DNA of 64,000 nt from Apteryx mantelli (Eukaryota; Chordata; Aves; Apterygiformes; Apterygidae): NCBI RefSeq assembly GCF_036417845.1, contig NC_089979.1:30376958-30440957 (forward strand), written 5' to 3'. Under the pieces are notes generated by a model, which did not search any database, was not told where the DNA came from, and saw nothing but the letters and a program-made list of their open reading frames with translations. Within the stretch, counting starts at the first letter, position 1. Each line of letters begins with the position of its first letter. Position numbers and translations under genes: made by a program. Positions 23,666 through 37,440 of this stretch are shown piece by piece.

Positions 23666-26566
23666 CCTCAAATGCACTGGGCCTTATTTTATTGAGTGAA
23701 CATGACCGCATTTATCATGACTGTCATCTAAACCCACTTCCCTCCATTTAAAAAGGTCACTTTACTAGGAGGGAGTAGAATAGAGGCACTTTCAAAACAG
23801 ATTTAAAATTTAATAACACATGTTTATAAAACCCTGTGCGAGAATTCTCAACTTTATTAAACACCAGTTTAAAAGGAAGGAGAAAAGACTATTAAACAGA
23901 GAAAAAGATGAAAAAAAGTCATGGTCCTCTGAGAAACATGTTTAGCTACCAAGGCGATAGGTGCTAGAGCATTACTTGAGACAGACAGATATAAACAGAT
24001 TAGACAGAATTGGCAGAAATCACCTCTTCTAACCCCCCGACCCTCACACACACTTTCCAAAGCTCTGGAGGCCTACGGTTAACAAACTTGTGCTTTTCTG
24101 GAACAAGAGCAGAAACAAGTGCAAGCAGTCCTAGAGAAAACAACATTCCCACCAGCCCTCTTCTGCAATTTATGAGTGCTCTCTAGCAGACCCTCAGTAG
24201 GGTGGAAGGCAATTTCTCAGATACAGGTTAAAAACATTCAGAGCTTTTTAGGTCAAAACTGTACTTTTGATTTACACTTGAGAATGATCTGGAAGGTAGT
24301 GGAGTCCAAGAGCATAGTGGTATTTGTTAAGAAATACTTCATTAAACAAAAGTCAGTGACATCGTTCAGGAGTGATACTCCTGGATGTTCTCCAGACATG
24401 GACACAGGTGGGAGACACAGCAACACTGCCTATTAGGATAGCTGTCCCAGGCAAAACTCCTTGCATACGCCAAACTGGGACCTGCTTTCAAATCCGGAGT
24501 CTACTGCTTACAGCCAAACGCTCATGAAACAAAGTGCGCTTAACCATAATGGCCTTGAAGGTAGCCAGACACAGCGATGCTCCAGAGAACCTCCAGCTTT
24601 CGAAACCGGGTGACATTGCACTTAGCTAATGAACAACAATGTGCACTGTTCACCTTATCCAGTTTTGCTTAGTTTCTGAGAACAACTGCACATTTAGGAA
24701 ACAACATCTGCTTGTTCCCACATATTTCTCAAGGAGTCATCAATTCCTCCTCCTCCTTACAATCCACTTCTCCCTGTCTATCCTCACTTCAACACTAACT
24801 AGTAGGGAAGAAGAGGGAACAGGAGTGGCATTTCTCAAGAGAGCAGGAGGGACAACCTCTGGTCCCAGGAAATCTGAAGGCTGTGATACAGCCCACAGGC
24901 ATTCCCTTCTCACTAAAAACTCCTTTCAGAAACTGCATTTGATTCTTCTATTTAATGCAAAAATATTTGTACCCATAGATTTTTCACTGTCCTGAACAGT
25001 TTGGCTCTTTGGGATATAGGAGGTACTATGATGAAAGCAAAGAAGTCTTCCTCAGCTACCGCACGGCTTGAGCATAGCCCCTTCAATACTCAGTATGCAC
25101 CAAGAAGTCATGCTCATCTTATCTAACGACCTGCGCAGAAGACACAAGAGAAGAGTCTGTTTCAAGGACCAGGATGTCATTACCAGAGGACAAAAGGAGA
25201 CAATAACGACCTTCCACAACATTAAGAGCATAACCTGTTGGCTAGATAATATTCAACCATTGCAACCTGAAAACTAGACAGTTGCAGTGCACTCCAGAGG
25301 GCAGATTAATATGAGAAGATGTTTCATTCCAATACAAAAGGCACCTACAAAAATGCTTTGAAGATTGTGATTTGCTCATGGCAGAGACATAATATTCATT
25401 TCATTTCCAGTCTCTCCAAAATTTTAGTGTGATTACAGTTGGTCCAATTATTTGTTGTAAACAGAATATCAGATACCGTTTGCCTTTTCTTTGGTTCATA
25501 AATTACTTGCACAAAGGCTATGCATTTACTACTGTATTGTTAGTTGCTATTACTCACTAGGGAGGTTATGTAAATAAATGCTAGGAGTCCTCCGTGAATT
25601 GTTTGCTTCAACTGTTAGTTATTTAATAATTGTGGTGAAAGACTGACCACAGTAAGTACATGGTATGAAATTCTAGTTTCAGTAAACATAGTGAGAGTTT
25701 TGCCATTGACTTAAAAGGTATCATGATTTCATCCACTGGTATATTCTGTTCAGTAGATAATAAAATTTAGAAGAGGAGAATAATGAACAGTAAGTAGAAA
25801 ATACCTCTGTTACCATACATATGATCAAATTGCACTCAGCCATCTCAAATTCAAGCAAATACCGTGAACTATTTTTTCCAGTAAAACACCAGTGCCAACC
25901 TTGACTGTGAGCTTGACTCAGGGAGGACACCTGGGATAATCCAACCACAGTCATCACAAGCAGAAAACCCTAAAATGATCAGGATGAAGCACTATCTCTC
26001 AAAGTCACCTTCTAGAGCAAATACCTGGAATAGCCATGGTCCAGCTACACCATGGAGAACTCCACCAGCTTAGCTAGAAATTTCGCCATCTCTTCATGCC
26101 TGTGCCGGTTCTCTATCAACTCCATTCAAACAATCACACACAGGCTGGGCACAGTTCTTCTAGGACACAGCCCCTACTTTCACTGAGGCTGCAGGTAACC
26201 AAAGTCAAAATGCCACCCAAAACCTACCTTCAATTCAAGAAAGCATAAGCACTAAGAAGAAGTTATCTGGGCAGATGGAAGTCCTAGGAATCATTCATGA
26301 CATAGTCAATATATTAATGAAAATACCACATTTTTCATTCAGTTGTTAACAGATGCTATTTCAGTACCTTCTTTAGAATAACACCAGCTAGGCTTGTTCA
26401 GCTTGGTTCTCAGTTTAATTTGTTTAATGCTAAATTTTTCATATGTGAGTGTCTAAAATAAGACACCTAAATTCATACTGAAGCACCAGATCAGGCACAC
26501 ATGACGGGTATTCCTGGCACGCACAGCTCCTCCTGAAATAAATTGTTTTAAAGTTACTTGGATGTG

Positions 26567-26640
26567 ATTCTGAGTACAGACCTGTCTACTTCTATGAGTG
26601 AAATTCACTCGACTGCAGGAGCTTTACTGGGTTTTCAGCA
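26567..26640. repeat. Degraded old amniote interspersed repeat
   Basis: Contains a 'gtgaaattcactcgactgc' palindrome-like run and neighbours resembling other old-repeat pieces in the window. Weak. Confidence 0.25.
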
Positions 26641-28416
26641 ACACATATATCTGACTGTTTGCAAGAACAAATTCTACCCATATATTTTTAAAGGTGAAAG
26701 CACACATTTGGGTTTCATTCGAATAATAAAATAAAGCTGGCCACTCGAATCAGCAGTGCTGAGTTTCCATCTTAATACTTGATGTTCCTGTACCAAAATC
26801 CTGACATAACCGTTGGTGTGCAGTGCTTAGGAAACCTATGCACACACTGCTGTGCCCACCCTCCCCTTAGGTGGAAATAACTCCATGCAGCTGAACTGCT
26901 GATACAACATCGAGAAGCAAATGTGAAAGAATACACCAAACTTCTTGTCAGGGAGTGGAGCAGTGGGATATATTGTACAGTCCTGTGGGAATGCTAAAAA
27001 TGACAGTTTTAGGAACCATGAACAATTCCCCTTGTTTTGTTATCCTCTACTTAGACGCTAACCTGCTGAAGGCTGACCATGCTCACCCAGATCCCTTCAC
27101 TGATCGCACATAATCTGGAGGCAGACAGTTTATCATGCAACACTTTTTGTTCACCACTGTGAATCATGCAATGTTACCTCAGTGACGGTTTTTCCCCAGT
27201 AGGATATGCTGTATGCCTACTCAGGCCTAGATTTATCATCTCTAAAGTAGAGCCCAACATATATTAGTGGGGAAGGACATCTCGTCACATCATAATAGTC
27301 TCATGATGAAACATTCATGTGTGACACCTCACACAACAAAATTTTCTCATGGAAGAAATGATAAATAGTCCCCAATGGGATAACACCACGGCATAGTTGC
27401 CAGAAAGCTCCAGAAAGAAATGCCACATTATCCCAGCGGAGACTTTCGGATCGTCCAAGATAGCTGCTCAAGGACACGTGTTCCCTTTACTAACAGTACC
27501 AGAGGAGGAAAGACCCTGACCAGGAGTGGTGAGTTAATGCCCAACTGCTTGTTTCCAGTAGCATCAGTTCATGGCTCAGTTTCTATCTGACCCTGAGATA
27601 CTTGCATGTTCCTGATCTCCTCTCAAGACAACCTTGTGAGCTCAGGACAACCACAAACACTCCTTGCGTTTTGCTGGCAGGATCCTGTCTGAGCTGCTCG
27701 CAGACCTACGTTTTTAAAAGAACTCATCACATGCAGTAAGGACTTACTGGGCCCTCACTGCCCAAAAGGCTGAATCTTTCACTGTCTTCTCTCTCAGTCT
27801 CAGTACTTCTTACCCTACTTACTTTCCACTTACTATCTACTACCAGATATTTTTTCAGAGGACCCAGAGCTGTTTTTCTTCCCACTAGGTCTGAAGTCAT
27901 TCAAGGAGAAGAGGAAAAATGTGATTTTCCATTTGAAAAATTCTACATGGGCAAGACATGCGCCCCTGTTCCATCATATTAGCACTGTATTGTCCATACA
28001 CTTAGAAGGTCACTCATAATAGTCAAAAGTGAAACATTAAAAATTTCACCGCTATGAATTTTTGGACTTTTCCTTTTAAACACTTCAGTGTTTGCAATCA
28101 AAACATTGTGTTTACAAGAGAGTCCAGCACATACATAAAGCACCAAACATAAAGCAGAAGAGACTAGAAGTATCTGTCCAATGTTCACCACCAGAAAAAT
28201 AGCCTAAAAATGTCTACTTGCCCAGAAGTTATATACCAGATACGCAGGGTATCTGAAGCAAAGCCAGAAAAGTCCAAAATGCCAGACTTCCAGCATCCCT
28301 ATTGCATGGTGTGCAGAAGCAAGAATGTCCATGCAATAATATACTAATGTGTCTACGCTGCCTAAAAAAATGATGTATTTCTGGAGTCCCTGCCACAAGA
28401 AGTTTCAAGGCAAGTT

Positions 28417-28968
28417 TCAGGACCCCAAGAAGGCACTGAGCTCACCTCTGATGGGCAGGACACTCAGACAACATATTGTCAGGGCCTGACGGCACCAATG
28501 GTCCTTAATGTCTGTAATCAGCATCACCGAGGGTGTCCCCCAACCCCTTCCCAGGACCCAGGGTCTCCATTTTGGCTCAGGCTGGGGCACCCCATCTTGA
28601 GCTGAGCCAGGCTGCAGCCACGCGCCTACTTCCAGCCCTGGCCCTGGCCCCATCTCCCTTCGCTCCTGATGGGACTCCCTCGCTGGACCCAGCCGCGATC
28701 TATCATTGGCCATGTCCAGGGCTGTCAGTGGAGCCATCAGCAGTCCCAGCTCTACCGCCATGCTCAATCCCCTGGGTTGCCCCCTCTCCCAGCTCATCCA
28801 CTTCGTGGAGCCACCGGCCCTCACTGCACCCTGACACATACCTGCAAGGGGACATGTTGGGCTGAGATCTGCAGCCTGGGCATTCATCTGACTCCGCACA
28901 GCCCTGCTAACTCTGAACAAAAAGACACTTAGAGATGCCCTGGCAGAACTTAAAGCTATCATCACCAC
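28417..28968 (-). other. GC-rich intronic island with long open frame, function unknown
   Basis: Bases about 28480-28910 are markedly GC-richer than the surrounding intron and carry roughly ten CpGs. The minus strand is open for 184 codons including the stop, the longest frame in the window. The plus strand is also open for 111 residues over the same place, which is what GC-rich DNA does by chance. The minus-strand protein is rich in Gly, Pro and Arg in its middle, has no motif I recognise, and has no splice-site or start-site support. It could be an unmethylated island, a decayed mobile element or a real small gene; I favour a non-coding explanation. Confidence 0.2.
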
Positions 28969-30524
28969 AAAAATCCTTAGATAGAGAAAGGAGTTCAGGT
29001 ACCAGGAAGTGAGTGTCTTACAGGTGACACTTTTTTATGCCAGGCAGAAATAAATACGATTTATATTGTTTCTGCTCAGGATGGACAATGAGAGCTCATT
29101 TTAAAAAGTATTAACCACATGGCAAACAAATACAGAAGGCAATACAAGGAATCAACCCATGTAAATTGGGGAACATGAAAGACCAGGTTCCCCAACAGAA
29201 ACCAGGGAGAAATGGTGTTCTTCTAAAACTCTCCCTGCAGATGGGCTCCCAAGGAAGGGAAATGGCAGACCCACCCACACTTTCCACATTCAGAGAAGGA
29301 AACTTGACTCAGCTAGCAAAATAACCTTCCTAGGTAAAATTGTTACAGACCACTTGCTCTTGTGAATCTATATACAGAAGATAAAATGAGAATGTCTATC
29401 TGAATAAAAACCATCTATAGATTTAGACAAAATTTGTGTTAACTTTCTTTTGCTTTCTATAATCATAGTTGTTTAATATTTTCAAAAGAATTGCTGTGAA
29501 AAATGTTGTGATACCTGCTCATAAAGGATCAGAAAAAATGGTTCCATATGAGCATTCATAACAGAAATGTTGTTCTGTCGTCTCAAAAACTCTTTGTGGA
29601 TTTAGGAAGCATCCAAACAGCAAACAGAAGCAAACCCATGTTTCTTAAGATTAAATATCAAGCTGAATATCGTAACACAAATAGCTGCTATTTAAATCAA
29701 GTGGTGTCAAAATTCATGGACTGAACCATGTTCACATAGAACGACTCACAAATAATTCACAAATGACACATCAGCACATGGTCATGGACTGCTGACAAAT
29801 AGGATAAAAGATGAGGTTAATTTAAATCACTGTTCACGCTGAGACTGTAGGATTGGAAATGTACAGTATAGTAAATTAAAGTTATTTTTACAATTAATCA
29901 CAAATACTTTGAAAATACACAACAAAGTTCCCTAGCCTTGCTTGCATTCCTTGTTAAAGGAGTTAGTTTTGCAAACTATACTGTTCATAAAAGTATCAGT
30001 TTCAGTTATTCAGGTGAAAGGAAACTAGGCCTGAGACAGAAAGTCTTCATGAATAAATCTAGGATTCACCATGCTAATAACTGTGGCTGTGACTTGATGT
30101 TTGTGGAGACAGACTAACTTCAAGAGGAGAACAAAATTGGAAGGAGCAGCAAGGGATGGGACAAGGTCAGGTCTGAGGGGACAAGGCAGAAGGGATCTGT
30201 ACTGGAGGAAGAGATGGAAAAATCTGCAAACACAGCAGCACATACAAATCCAGAGGCCCAAATGCTTGACTCTTAACACTCCTCTGCAGCCAGCAAATCT
30301 TGGTGAAAACTTGCGTTGTTTTACACTCACACCCTGGTTTCTAGGGCACACAGTTTCCACTGTGGATCAGTAGCTGCCTACATTCAAAAGGCAGGAAATC
30401 TGTACAGCATATCTACAGGAACCAGCCTACATGACACCTGTCTCTCAGTGTGCCTTGAGAAGACAATTTCAGCTCCAAATATACGGCAATAGAAGAAAGT
30501 TGAGGTGAAGCGGCGCACCAGAAG

Positions 30525-30575
30525 TCACAAGCTAACATTTCGAGAGGCTGCAGTGCACACTTCATCAGGCACCCC
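30525..30575 (-). ncRNA. Hammerhead-ribozyme-like remnant of a Penelope-like element
   Basis: On the minus strand CTGATGA (30568-30562) is followed after 20 nt by CGAAATGTTAGC (GAAA at 30541-30538). CUGAUGA and GAAA are the two invariant hammerhead core strings. The layout CTGATGAAG, then stem, then CGAAAYGTTR is typical of motifs carried by Penelope-like retroelements. The helix II segment is no longer well paired and the cleavage triplet and helix I partner are not evident, so this is a decayed copy and probably not active. Confidence 0.4.
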
Positions 30576-32560
30576 TCAGTTTATTTATGTTGATATGGTC
30601 TTTAAACAGATAACCAGGACATTTCTCAACTGCCCACTTTACTGAGCCCACAGACACCAGAGACCTGCAGAAGCTGGCACTGCCGCTAAAACAGCTCTGC
30701 CTTTCCTCATCCCCTGTCCCCATGTGCCATACCGTTCCTTGCGATGGTTGATGTACTCATGCAGCCGAGGAATAAACAAACAGGACACTGCATGTGTTTT
30801 TCCAGGCTCATTAAATTTAACCTAGATCTGTTCCCCAATGAGCTTCACCGCCTGGCCTCACAAATTGGACGAGGGGGTGGCAGAGCAGGAATGAGAGGTC
30901 ATGAGAAGAAGGGTAGGACCGATGTATGGGTAGCAGCGCCAGCTTACAGCAGCTTACAGCATTGGTGAAACCACAGCCTCAGCACATGAATCCAAACCAT
31001 TTAAACGAATCTAATTCAGCGTTACTGTGGTCCTGCCCCTCTCACAGCCCAGGCAATCGAGGCCCCTCTTCGTGCCAGCACAGCCTGTCATCGGCACCCC
31101 TCAGTGAGCCCTTTCAAGGCAATCATCTGGCAGAAAAACAACCCAGAAAACAAAAGAGTAGATTTTCATTTTGGTTTAATGCCCTGAACAGGCTCACCAA
31201 GGGATCAAACTAGTTCCAGCGCTGACACAGAGGAGGAGACAGGATCATGGGATGGGGTCTGGTGGAAAGAAACTTGAAGGGCAGCGATAGCTTCATCACC
31301 AAATAACCGCAGCCCCAGCGCAGGGGACAAAGCTGCCCTACGAAGGAACCAGGTAACAGTGAGAAAGACTCCTGGCTGTAAGAGGTTGCTTCATTTCTGG
31401 AAGGTGTGTGGTGAGGGAGAGAGGGGACCCTGCCTTTGCCACACATTTTTACTGCAGTGCGAGACAAGTCCCTGAAGCTACGTTTTTCCACGCCTACCTG
31501 TTCCCCCTGTTCTGAGAACATTAATTACGTGTGCTGCGTTTCCTGGGTGCCTGATTTGATCCCTGTGTCTGATATGCAGGAGTGCCCCGTGCTCACTGCT
31601 GTGACCGAAATCAGTGGGAGAGGCAGTCTGGAAAGCAAGGTCTGAGGTGTCTTGAAATGGGCACCCCAGATGAAGGGATACCTTTGACTTTAACCTCATG
31701 GCACCTCTGTTCCTTTTCTGCAAAACGGAGATCTGCAATCTTCACAAAAAGGATGGTGCAAACACACAACAGTGTATGCCAATGAAGCGCTTGGGTCCTG
31801 TTGTTACAAACACTGCAAAGAAAAGCTGGTGAAGAAATTCTGCCTTCAGAACAAGATTTTAGTAGCTTGCAGTAGATGGGATCTACATGCTGAGCAACAG
31901 AGGAAACAATACTGCATGCAGAAATTCAGCACAGTCCCTTCTGCGCACTGACATGTGACAAAGAATAGTATGTGATATTGTTACAGATTGTATCTTAATG
32001 TCTAGGCAAATGAGGCCGAATTATGGCTGCAGAAGCAGCTTAATTCCCCCCATTTCCTAACTCTGGAGGGCTTGATATTGCCATCTTTCTAATGCTCTTT
32101 TTAAGTAATCTGTGCTGGATCTAAGTAATTTTGTAAGAGATACACCCTGTTTTGACAGGCAGCTAACTCCTTCTGTATCCTGCAGCTATTTCGGCATTTC
32201 TGGATCAGTCAGGTGAGTGCTGTAGAGAGTCCAAAGTCCATCAAGTTAACGGCACCAGTTGCGGGACCGCATTGTCGCATTCCTTTCTTGCCCGGCTTCC
32301 TTTCACCTGGTAGTTTTATCCTAAGCCACTAGATGGTGTACGCTGTTCTCAGCTTCCCCCTCCCCCTGGAAAAGCATTTAAATTATTTTTTTGGCTTTAG
32401 GTTTTACAGCCAACCAAAAACAAAGAGGTGAAATGCAGCACAAAAAAAGACATAGCCAGCTTCCTCCCAAGCAGTTAACTTCTGTTTGTTCCTCGTGTTC
32501 AGTGTGAAAGGAAAGAAATCAAATGGAGTACACAAAAAACAAACGCTCGATGCATCAATT

Positions 32561-32632
32561 CTGCCAGATGCTGAGTCCCGCAGCTCCCACTGACTGCAAT
32601 GGGCACTGCGAGCGCTCAGCAGCGCTCAGGCT
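32561..32632. repeat. Degraded palindromic amniote repeat
   Basis: tgctgagtcccgcagctccc on the left is roughly complementary to gggcactgcgagcgctcagc on the right, with actgactgcaat as the centre. This inverted layout fits an old palindromic element I know from bird and reptile DNA. Confidence 0.5.
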
Positions 32633-32813
32633 TTGGCACAGCGTCAGTCATACCTGCTTTGCCTTGTCTTGTCTCAGTTCCCCGAACCCAGACTGCACGA
32701 GCATCAGTCAGCGATTTCCCTGGCAGTCCGCACACATCTGCTTTTCTACTCCACACTCCAGTCCCAGTGAAATACATCAGGCACAGTTCCCTTCCTCACC
32801 AACACCCCGCCAA

Positions 32814-32833
32814 ATCTCTCTCTCTCTCTCTTT
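32814..32833. repeat. Short (CT)n run
   Basis: An uninterrupted run of about nine CT dinucleotides followed by T4, a minor microsatellite. Confidence 0.7.
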
Positions 32834-32870
32834 TAATAATGATCTGGAAGCTGGGTGAAACAACATGCTT

Positions 32871-32904
32871 GCTTTCGACAAAGAGAGTGCTTCCTCATTA
32901 TCAG
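32871..32904 (-). ncRNA. Weak hammerhead-like remnant
   Basis: The minus strand has CTGATAATGAGGAAG (32904-32890) and CGAAAGC (32877-32871), like the other two sites but with the first core string interrupted by inserted bases. It could be a third, more decayed copy, or chance. Confidence 0.15.
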
Positions 32905-35900
32905 AATAAGGATGGGGAGAGAAGATGCGAGGAAACTATGATACAAAAAAATCTCCTACAGTACTACGGGAAAAAAAAGAATCCTTCCAAAATAGTTGCT
33001 CCTTTTCAAAGGTGCTTTACTCAATGTTAATCCAAAACCAGATTGCAGAAAGGCGGCCATATTACAGCTCTCTTCTTTCCATAAAGAAGGATTTTTTTGG
33101 TAAAGGCACCCAAATGTTAAAGCATACCCATTCTGTAAGGAACATACACAGGGACTGGGATTTACTTCTGTATACACTGTCTGCTGCATTACGCCTTCTC
33201 TCACTCTTTCTCCCTTTCCCAACTACTTACAGGAACTATCTCTCTTCAGAAATCGTCCATCCCAGCAGTAATGCTACTTGTTATTAAACCCATATATAAA
33301 ATACAGCCAAGCCCTCCCTGCCAACACGCAGCTTCCTCCAACCTCCCACCAAAATGCAGATATCCCAGATCCCCCACAGAGCACCTTCTCAACACCCAAC
33401 CCAGCCTTGCCATGTCTTGGGGGCCCCTATTCCTCTTCTCTATGGCCAAGAGCAGGGAAGCCAAAACAAAGGATGATTTTGAAGCCAGAATGTCTTTTCT
33501 TTCTCCAGTCTGGCAAGGGTAGAGAAATTTATATTTCCTTCCCCCAGTAGGCAGAGGAAGACTGTCTCAGGGCACAGCTGCAGCTGCTTGGGAAGCTCCT
33601 AGCACGGTGCGCTGGGCAGCAGGAAGATGTGGGGTACACGCGCAGCCAGTGCTCTTCTCTTCACCCCAACATTGAGACAACTTGGGTTTGGTGGCCTGTC
33701 ACAGCCAGCCCTGCTCAGGTCCATATCCATGCTAGTCTCTCAAAAGCAATTGCAAAAGAGTCATGACATAGACGTACATGCAAGCAGCACTCAGCACTTT
33801 TGTTAGGTAGGATTACACCTTAGCTGTGAACTGGGATATGAGCATGAACTGACAGATTTGCGCTGTCCAAAAATACATCCTTTCACATATCCTGTAGGTG
33901 AAAATTCAACTCAAGCTTCACTGCTGACAAATTTGGATTTTCACAAAGAGAAACACCTGAAAAATGGGGCAGAAAAAGAAAAACAAAGGAAATACAATAA
34001 AAAGTGCAGTTGAGGATTTCTTTTTTATTCATTGTAAAAACACTGACAAAGTGCACAGTGCATTACAAGACATTAATACAGACTGACCCTGTCTGAAGAG
34101 TTGCAGAATTCCTATGAATTAATAAAGACAGAATAATCCTAAACGTAGTGCGTTTGTTCAGACATAGCCACGTCCACATCTGGCTAAAATAAATATGCTT
34201 TTACAAATATTAGGGTATCGCTGATACAAACAGTTTTGATTTATATTACAGAGCATGAACAGATGATCAAAGCAATTGCTTTGGTTTAAGCACTGTGCTT
34301 TTGAAAGTTACCACTTATCAGCCGGGCTGAAATAATTGCTTCTAGCATCTTACAATGAGAAAAAGCACTAGCTTAAACCTTAAAAGCATGAATTAGATTG
34401 TTTAAGCTAACACATTTTACCTTGCATTTGTAACCACCTAGGAACCTGAGCACTAATAGGAATCGTGGCTCAACTAGTGGGCACTACCTGAAGAAAAGTA
34501 GGTGAGCTGGATCTCTTTCAGTCCATTGACCATAACCAAATTACAAAAGGTTTAGACTCAAAAAAATCCGCAAGTGACAAACCAGCAATAATAGTAACTA
34601 CCTACGAAATGAATTGATGAAATCAGTCTATTCCTCATGCAAGTGTACATTATTTACATAATACAAATACACTGAAATTTTGCACTGACTATGCAAATCC
34701 CAAGAAACAGTCTCTGGTGTTTTTACTAGAGAAATACTTTCACTAAAATTAAAAAAAAAAATCTTTAAAGCTGAAATTTAGACATTGAGTCTGTGAAGAC
34801 AGCTCCATATGATCAGCTATATGCAGACTTTCAAATGATATACCCACTGATTTAATTTGTTTTCTGACATAAAGAAGTATATTTGGCATTCAAGTGCAAT
34901 ACCTAGAACGTGGGAGTGATTAGAAAAACCTGTTTGGAGCGCTTGCTGAGGTCAATGCCTCTAGAAGTTCAGATACATATTCATTCCTATTGCAGTATCC
35001 AGGCTGCACAAATATACTTTTTGATAAACAACTTTGTCTTCCAATCCCATTACCAACCTTGTGGACTTAATTATTTGCTCCCTACCCCAAGGTGCAAGTG
35101 CTGATAACCCAAAGTATTTTCAAAAATCACAATCCAGACCATTAAATGCAAGATGCTATGTATGCTTGATGTCCCTTCTATTTACTTTCTGGCTTCTGAG
35201 TCTTTAAGGTGACACATTCAGGTTTTAATTTTCAACCATAAGATTAACTCCTCTCCATTTAAAGAACAATCAAGTGAAGCAAGAAGCTTCGTCTTAAATA
35301 GAATATTAAATGTGCAAGATCAGAGATAAAACTGTTAGCAACACTGCTAGTGTAACTCAAGAGCAACTTCCCTGAAATAATCAGAATTAGATACTCATAT
35401 AGGCTTAATTTAGACTTTAGACAAAGGTCAGTATTACTATTACTTTGTGATGGGATAGGCCCAGGGTAGAACTCTGAGTACCAAAATTGTTACTATATAG
35501 TCTAGAGATATCTGAACTAACTTTATACTACTGACTTGGCTCTGAATCGTGCACTCTCAGGTTCTCTTTTGCTTTAAAAGTTTCTGTCATTCTGGGACCC
35601 AACTTTAACAGCTGTACCAATAGGTGGTTGAAAACAACACATGCTGCAAAGGCATATAGAAACAATCAGCAAAACTGTAAATTATATACTTCTTTCCAGA
35701 TTTTTAGTATCTGTCTGTGGATTACTCCAGTGAACCATCATAAATCATTTTCAAATAGAGTGGACACTACATTCATACCATAATAACTCCACAGATTTCA
35801 TTGACCAGGCTAAATTTGGTCCACACAGTTCACTTTGCTTATCTCTAAAAGCTCAGACTTTCCTTAGCTTGTGTTTTTTCCCTGTGACACTGCCATTATA

Positions 35901-37366
35901 TTTTTGCCCCAGCATCTGCTGCTGGCCCAGAATGAACTCCAGCTGTGGACACAGAAGGCAGCTCTGCCATCTTTTCTCCTTGTCCAATCACGCAAACAGT
36001 AATGAAACCAACCCAACAAAAACCAGGCACTAGCTCACTGTGCCTGCACCCTTACCGGACATGTCTTTATACCCAGAAACTGTACGTCTTTGGGAGTCTT
36101 TCAGTACTTTGGGGCTATCTTTACAGCCTTGCTTCTGCACAGAGGCCAGTTTAGCAACAGCAGAAGAGATTTTCTGTCCCCAGCTGTGCTGGCGATGGGG
36201 CCAGCGCAGGAGCAGCCACAGGCAGCCCCAGCACCTCCCCATGACCTGCAGTGCCCTGCAAAGGGTCCTCTACCTCAGCCTTCTCATGAGCATTTGAGGG
36301 AAGTCTGGGCCTTTGATGAAAGCATTCGGTATAAGGCAAAAGGTACTTCGTGACTCTACAGGCAGAGCCAAATGACCTTGGTATTACACGGTTAAATGGC
36401 CAACCCTGAAGGATTTTTTTGCGAAAATGAATAGAAGTTGATGGATCAATAGAAGCTTGCTGCATAAAAACATTTTCTCCTGAAACAGCACATTTAGCAT
36501 TATTCAAAAAAATTCTAACATTATTTAAAGATTCATCTTGATTTTTGTTGAGCACTACTGTTTTGTGCCCATGTAAAGCTAGAAGACTTTCTCTAAGGAG
36601 TCAGTGATTTTTTTCTGAGGGTATTATTTTCCAATATTAAAAAATTCAAAGGAAAGTACTGAAGTGGCTGGGACCGCTTCAAGCAGGCGTTAGTGCTGTT
36701 TTTCTTAGGAAGAGAAGCCTATGGCCAGCAGTCCTTCCTCTGTGAGAGGGGACCGGGCTGTTAAAATGAACAAGCTGGGGTGAAGCCTCTAACAAAGGGA
36801 TGCTATGCCAGGGCTTTAATGCTGTTGTAAATCTGCGAAGTTAGGAAAAAACACAACTTCTGAGTGTTTAGATGGCCATGCCCTGGAGTTCTGCTGGAGA
36901 CGGTCTGCGAGGTGGCAGGAGAACAACGGTTGCAACTTTGCTGTTTGCTCCCGCTGGGTGAAATTCGCCCCCATGCAGAAAGCCCCTGAAACACCCTACA
37001 CATTGAAAAGACCCAAGTTAAAGGTTTGAGTACCGTATGAAGCCTTGTACGGGCCACCTCTGCCCTGGATCTAGCTTGCTTTCCTGAAGCTGATGGGAGC
37101 CAGGAAATGCACAGCTGATCCTAGCATTTGTGATTCTGCTGAATAAAACAAAGTTTAAATGAGTTTGCGCAGACATTAATGGTAATACAGCCGGGAAACA
37201 AGGACTGCCTGGGGACTAGCCAGAAAGCTGCGATTTGGACACCACAGATCATCCAGCTCTGTACTGCTGGCTGCCACAGTTCTTAAAATAATTTTAGTCT
37301 CCTAGAGATAGTAGAGACAAACTCTGTCCGCTGTTAATGCACAGTGGTATAGAGTTGTTTACAGAC

Positions 37367-37440
37367 AGTACTTAGCAAAGTACTTAAGCATGTATTTAAA
37401 CACACTGTTGAACATCAGTGTGATTAATACTTTGCTGAAT
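37367..37440. repeat. Degraded old amniote interspersed repeat
   Basis: Contains agcaaagtacttaagcatg and, in inverted sense, 'tactttgctgaatt'. The 'ttaagcatg' and 'ctttgctg' words are hallmarks of an old amniote repeat often found next to the 'gacttcaatggg' core. By-eye assignment. Confidence 0.45.

Noticed and set aside
24595..24620. ctttcgaaaccgggtgacat as another hammerhead-like end
   Set aside because: There is no CTGATGA-type string at the right distance upstream on the plus strand.
30525..30575. Calling the hammerhead-like site an active ribozyme
   Set aside because: Helix II pairing is lost and neither a proper cleavage triplet nor a helix I partner can be found by eye.
32599..33030. 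143-residue plus-strand open frame
   Set aside because: Crosses an old palindromic repeat, a CT run and an A-rich stretch; composition follows the bases, not a protein.
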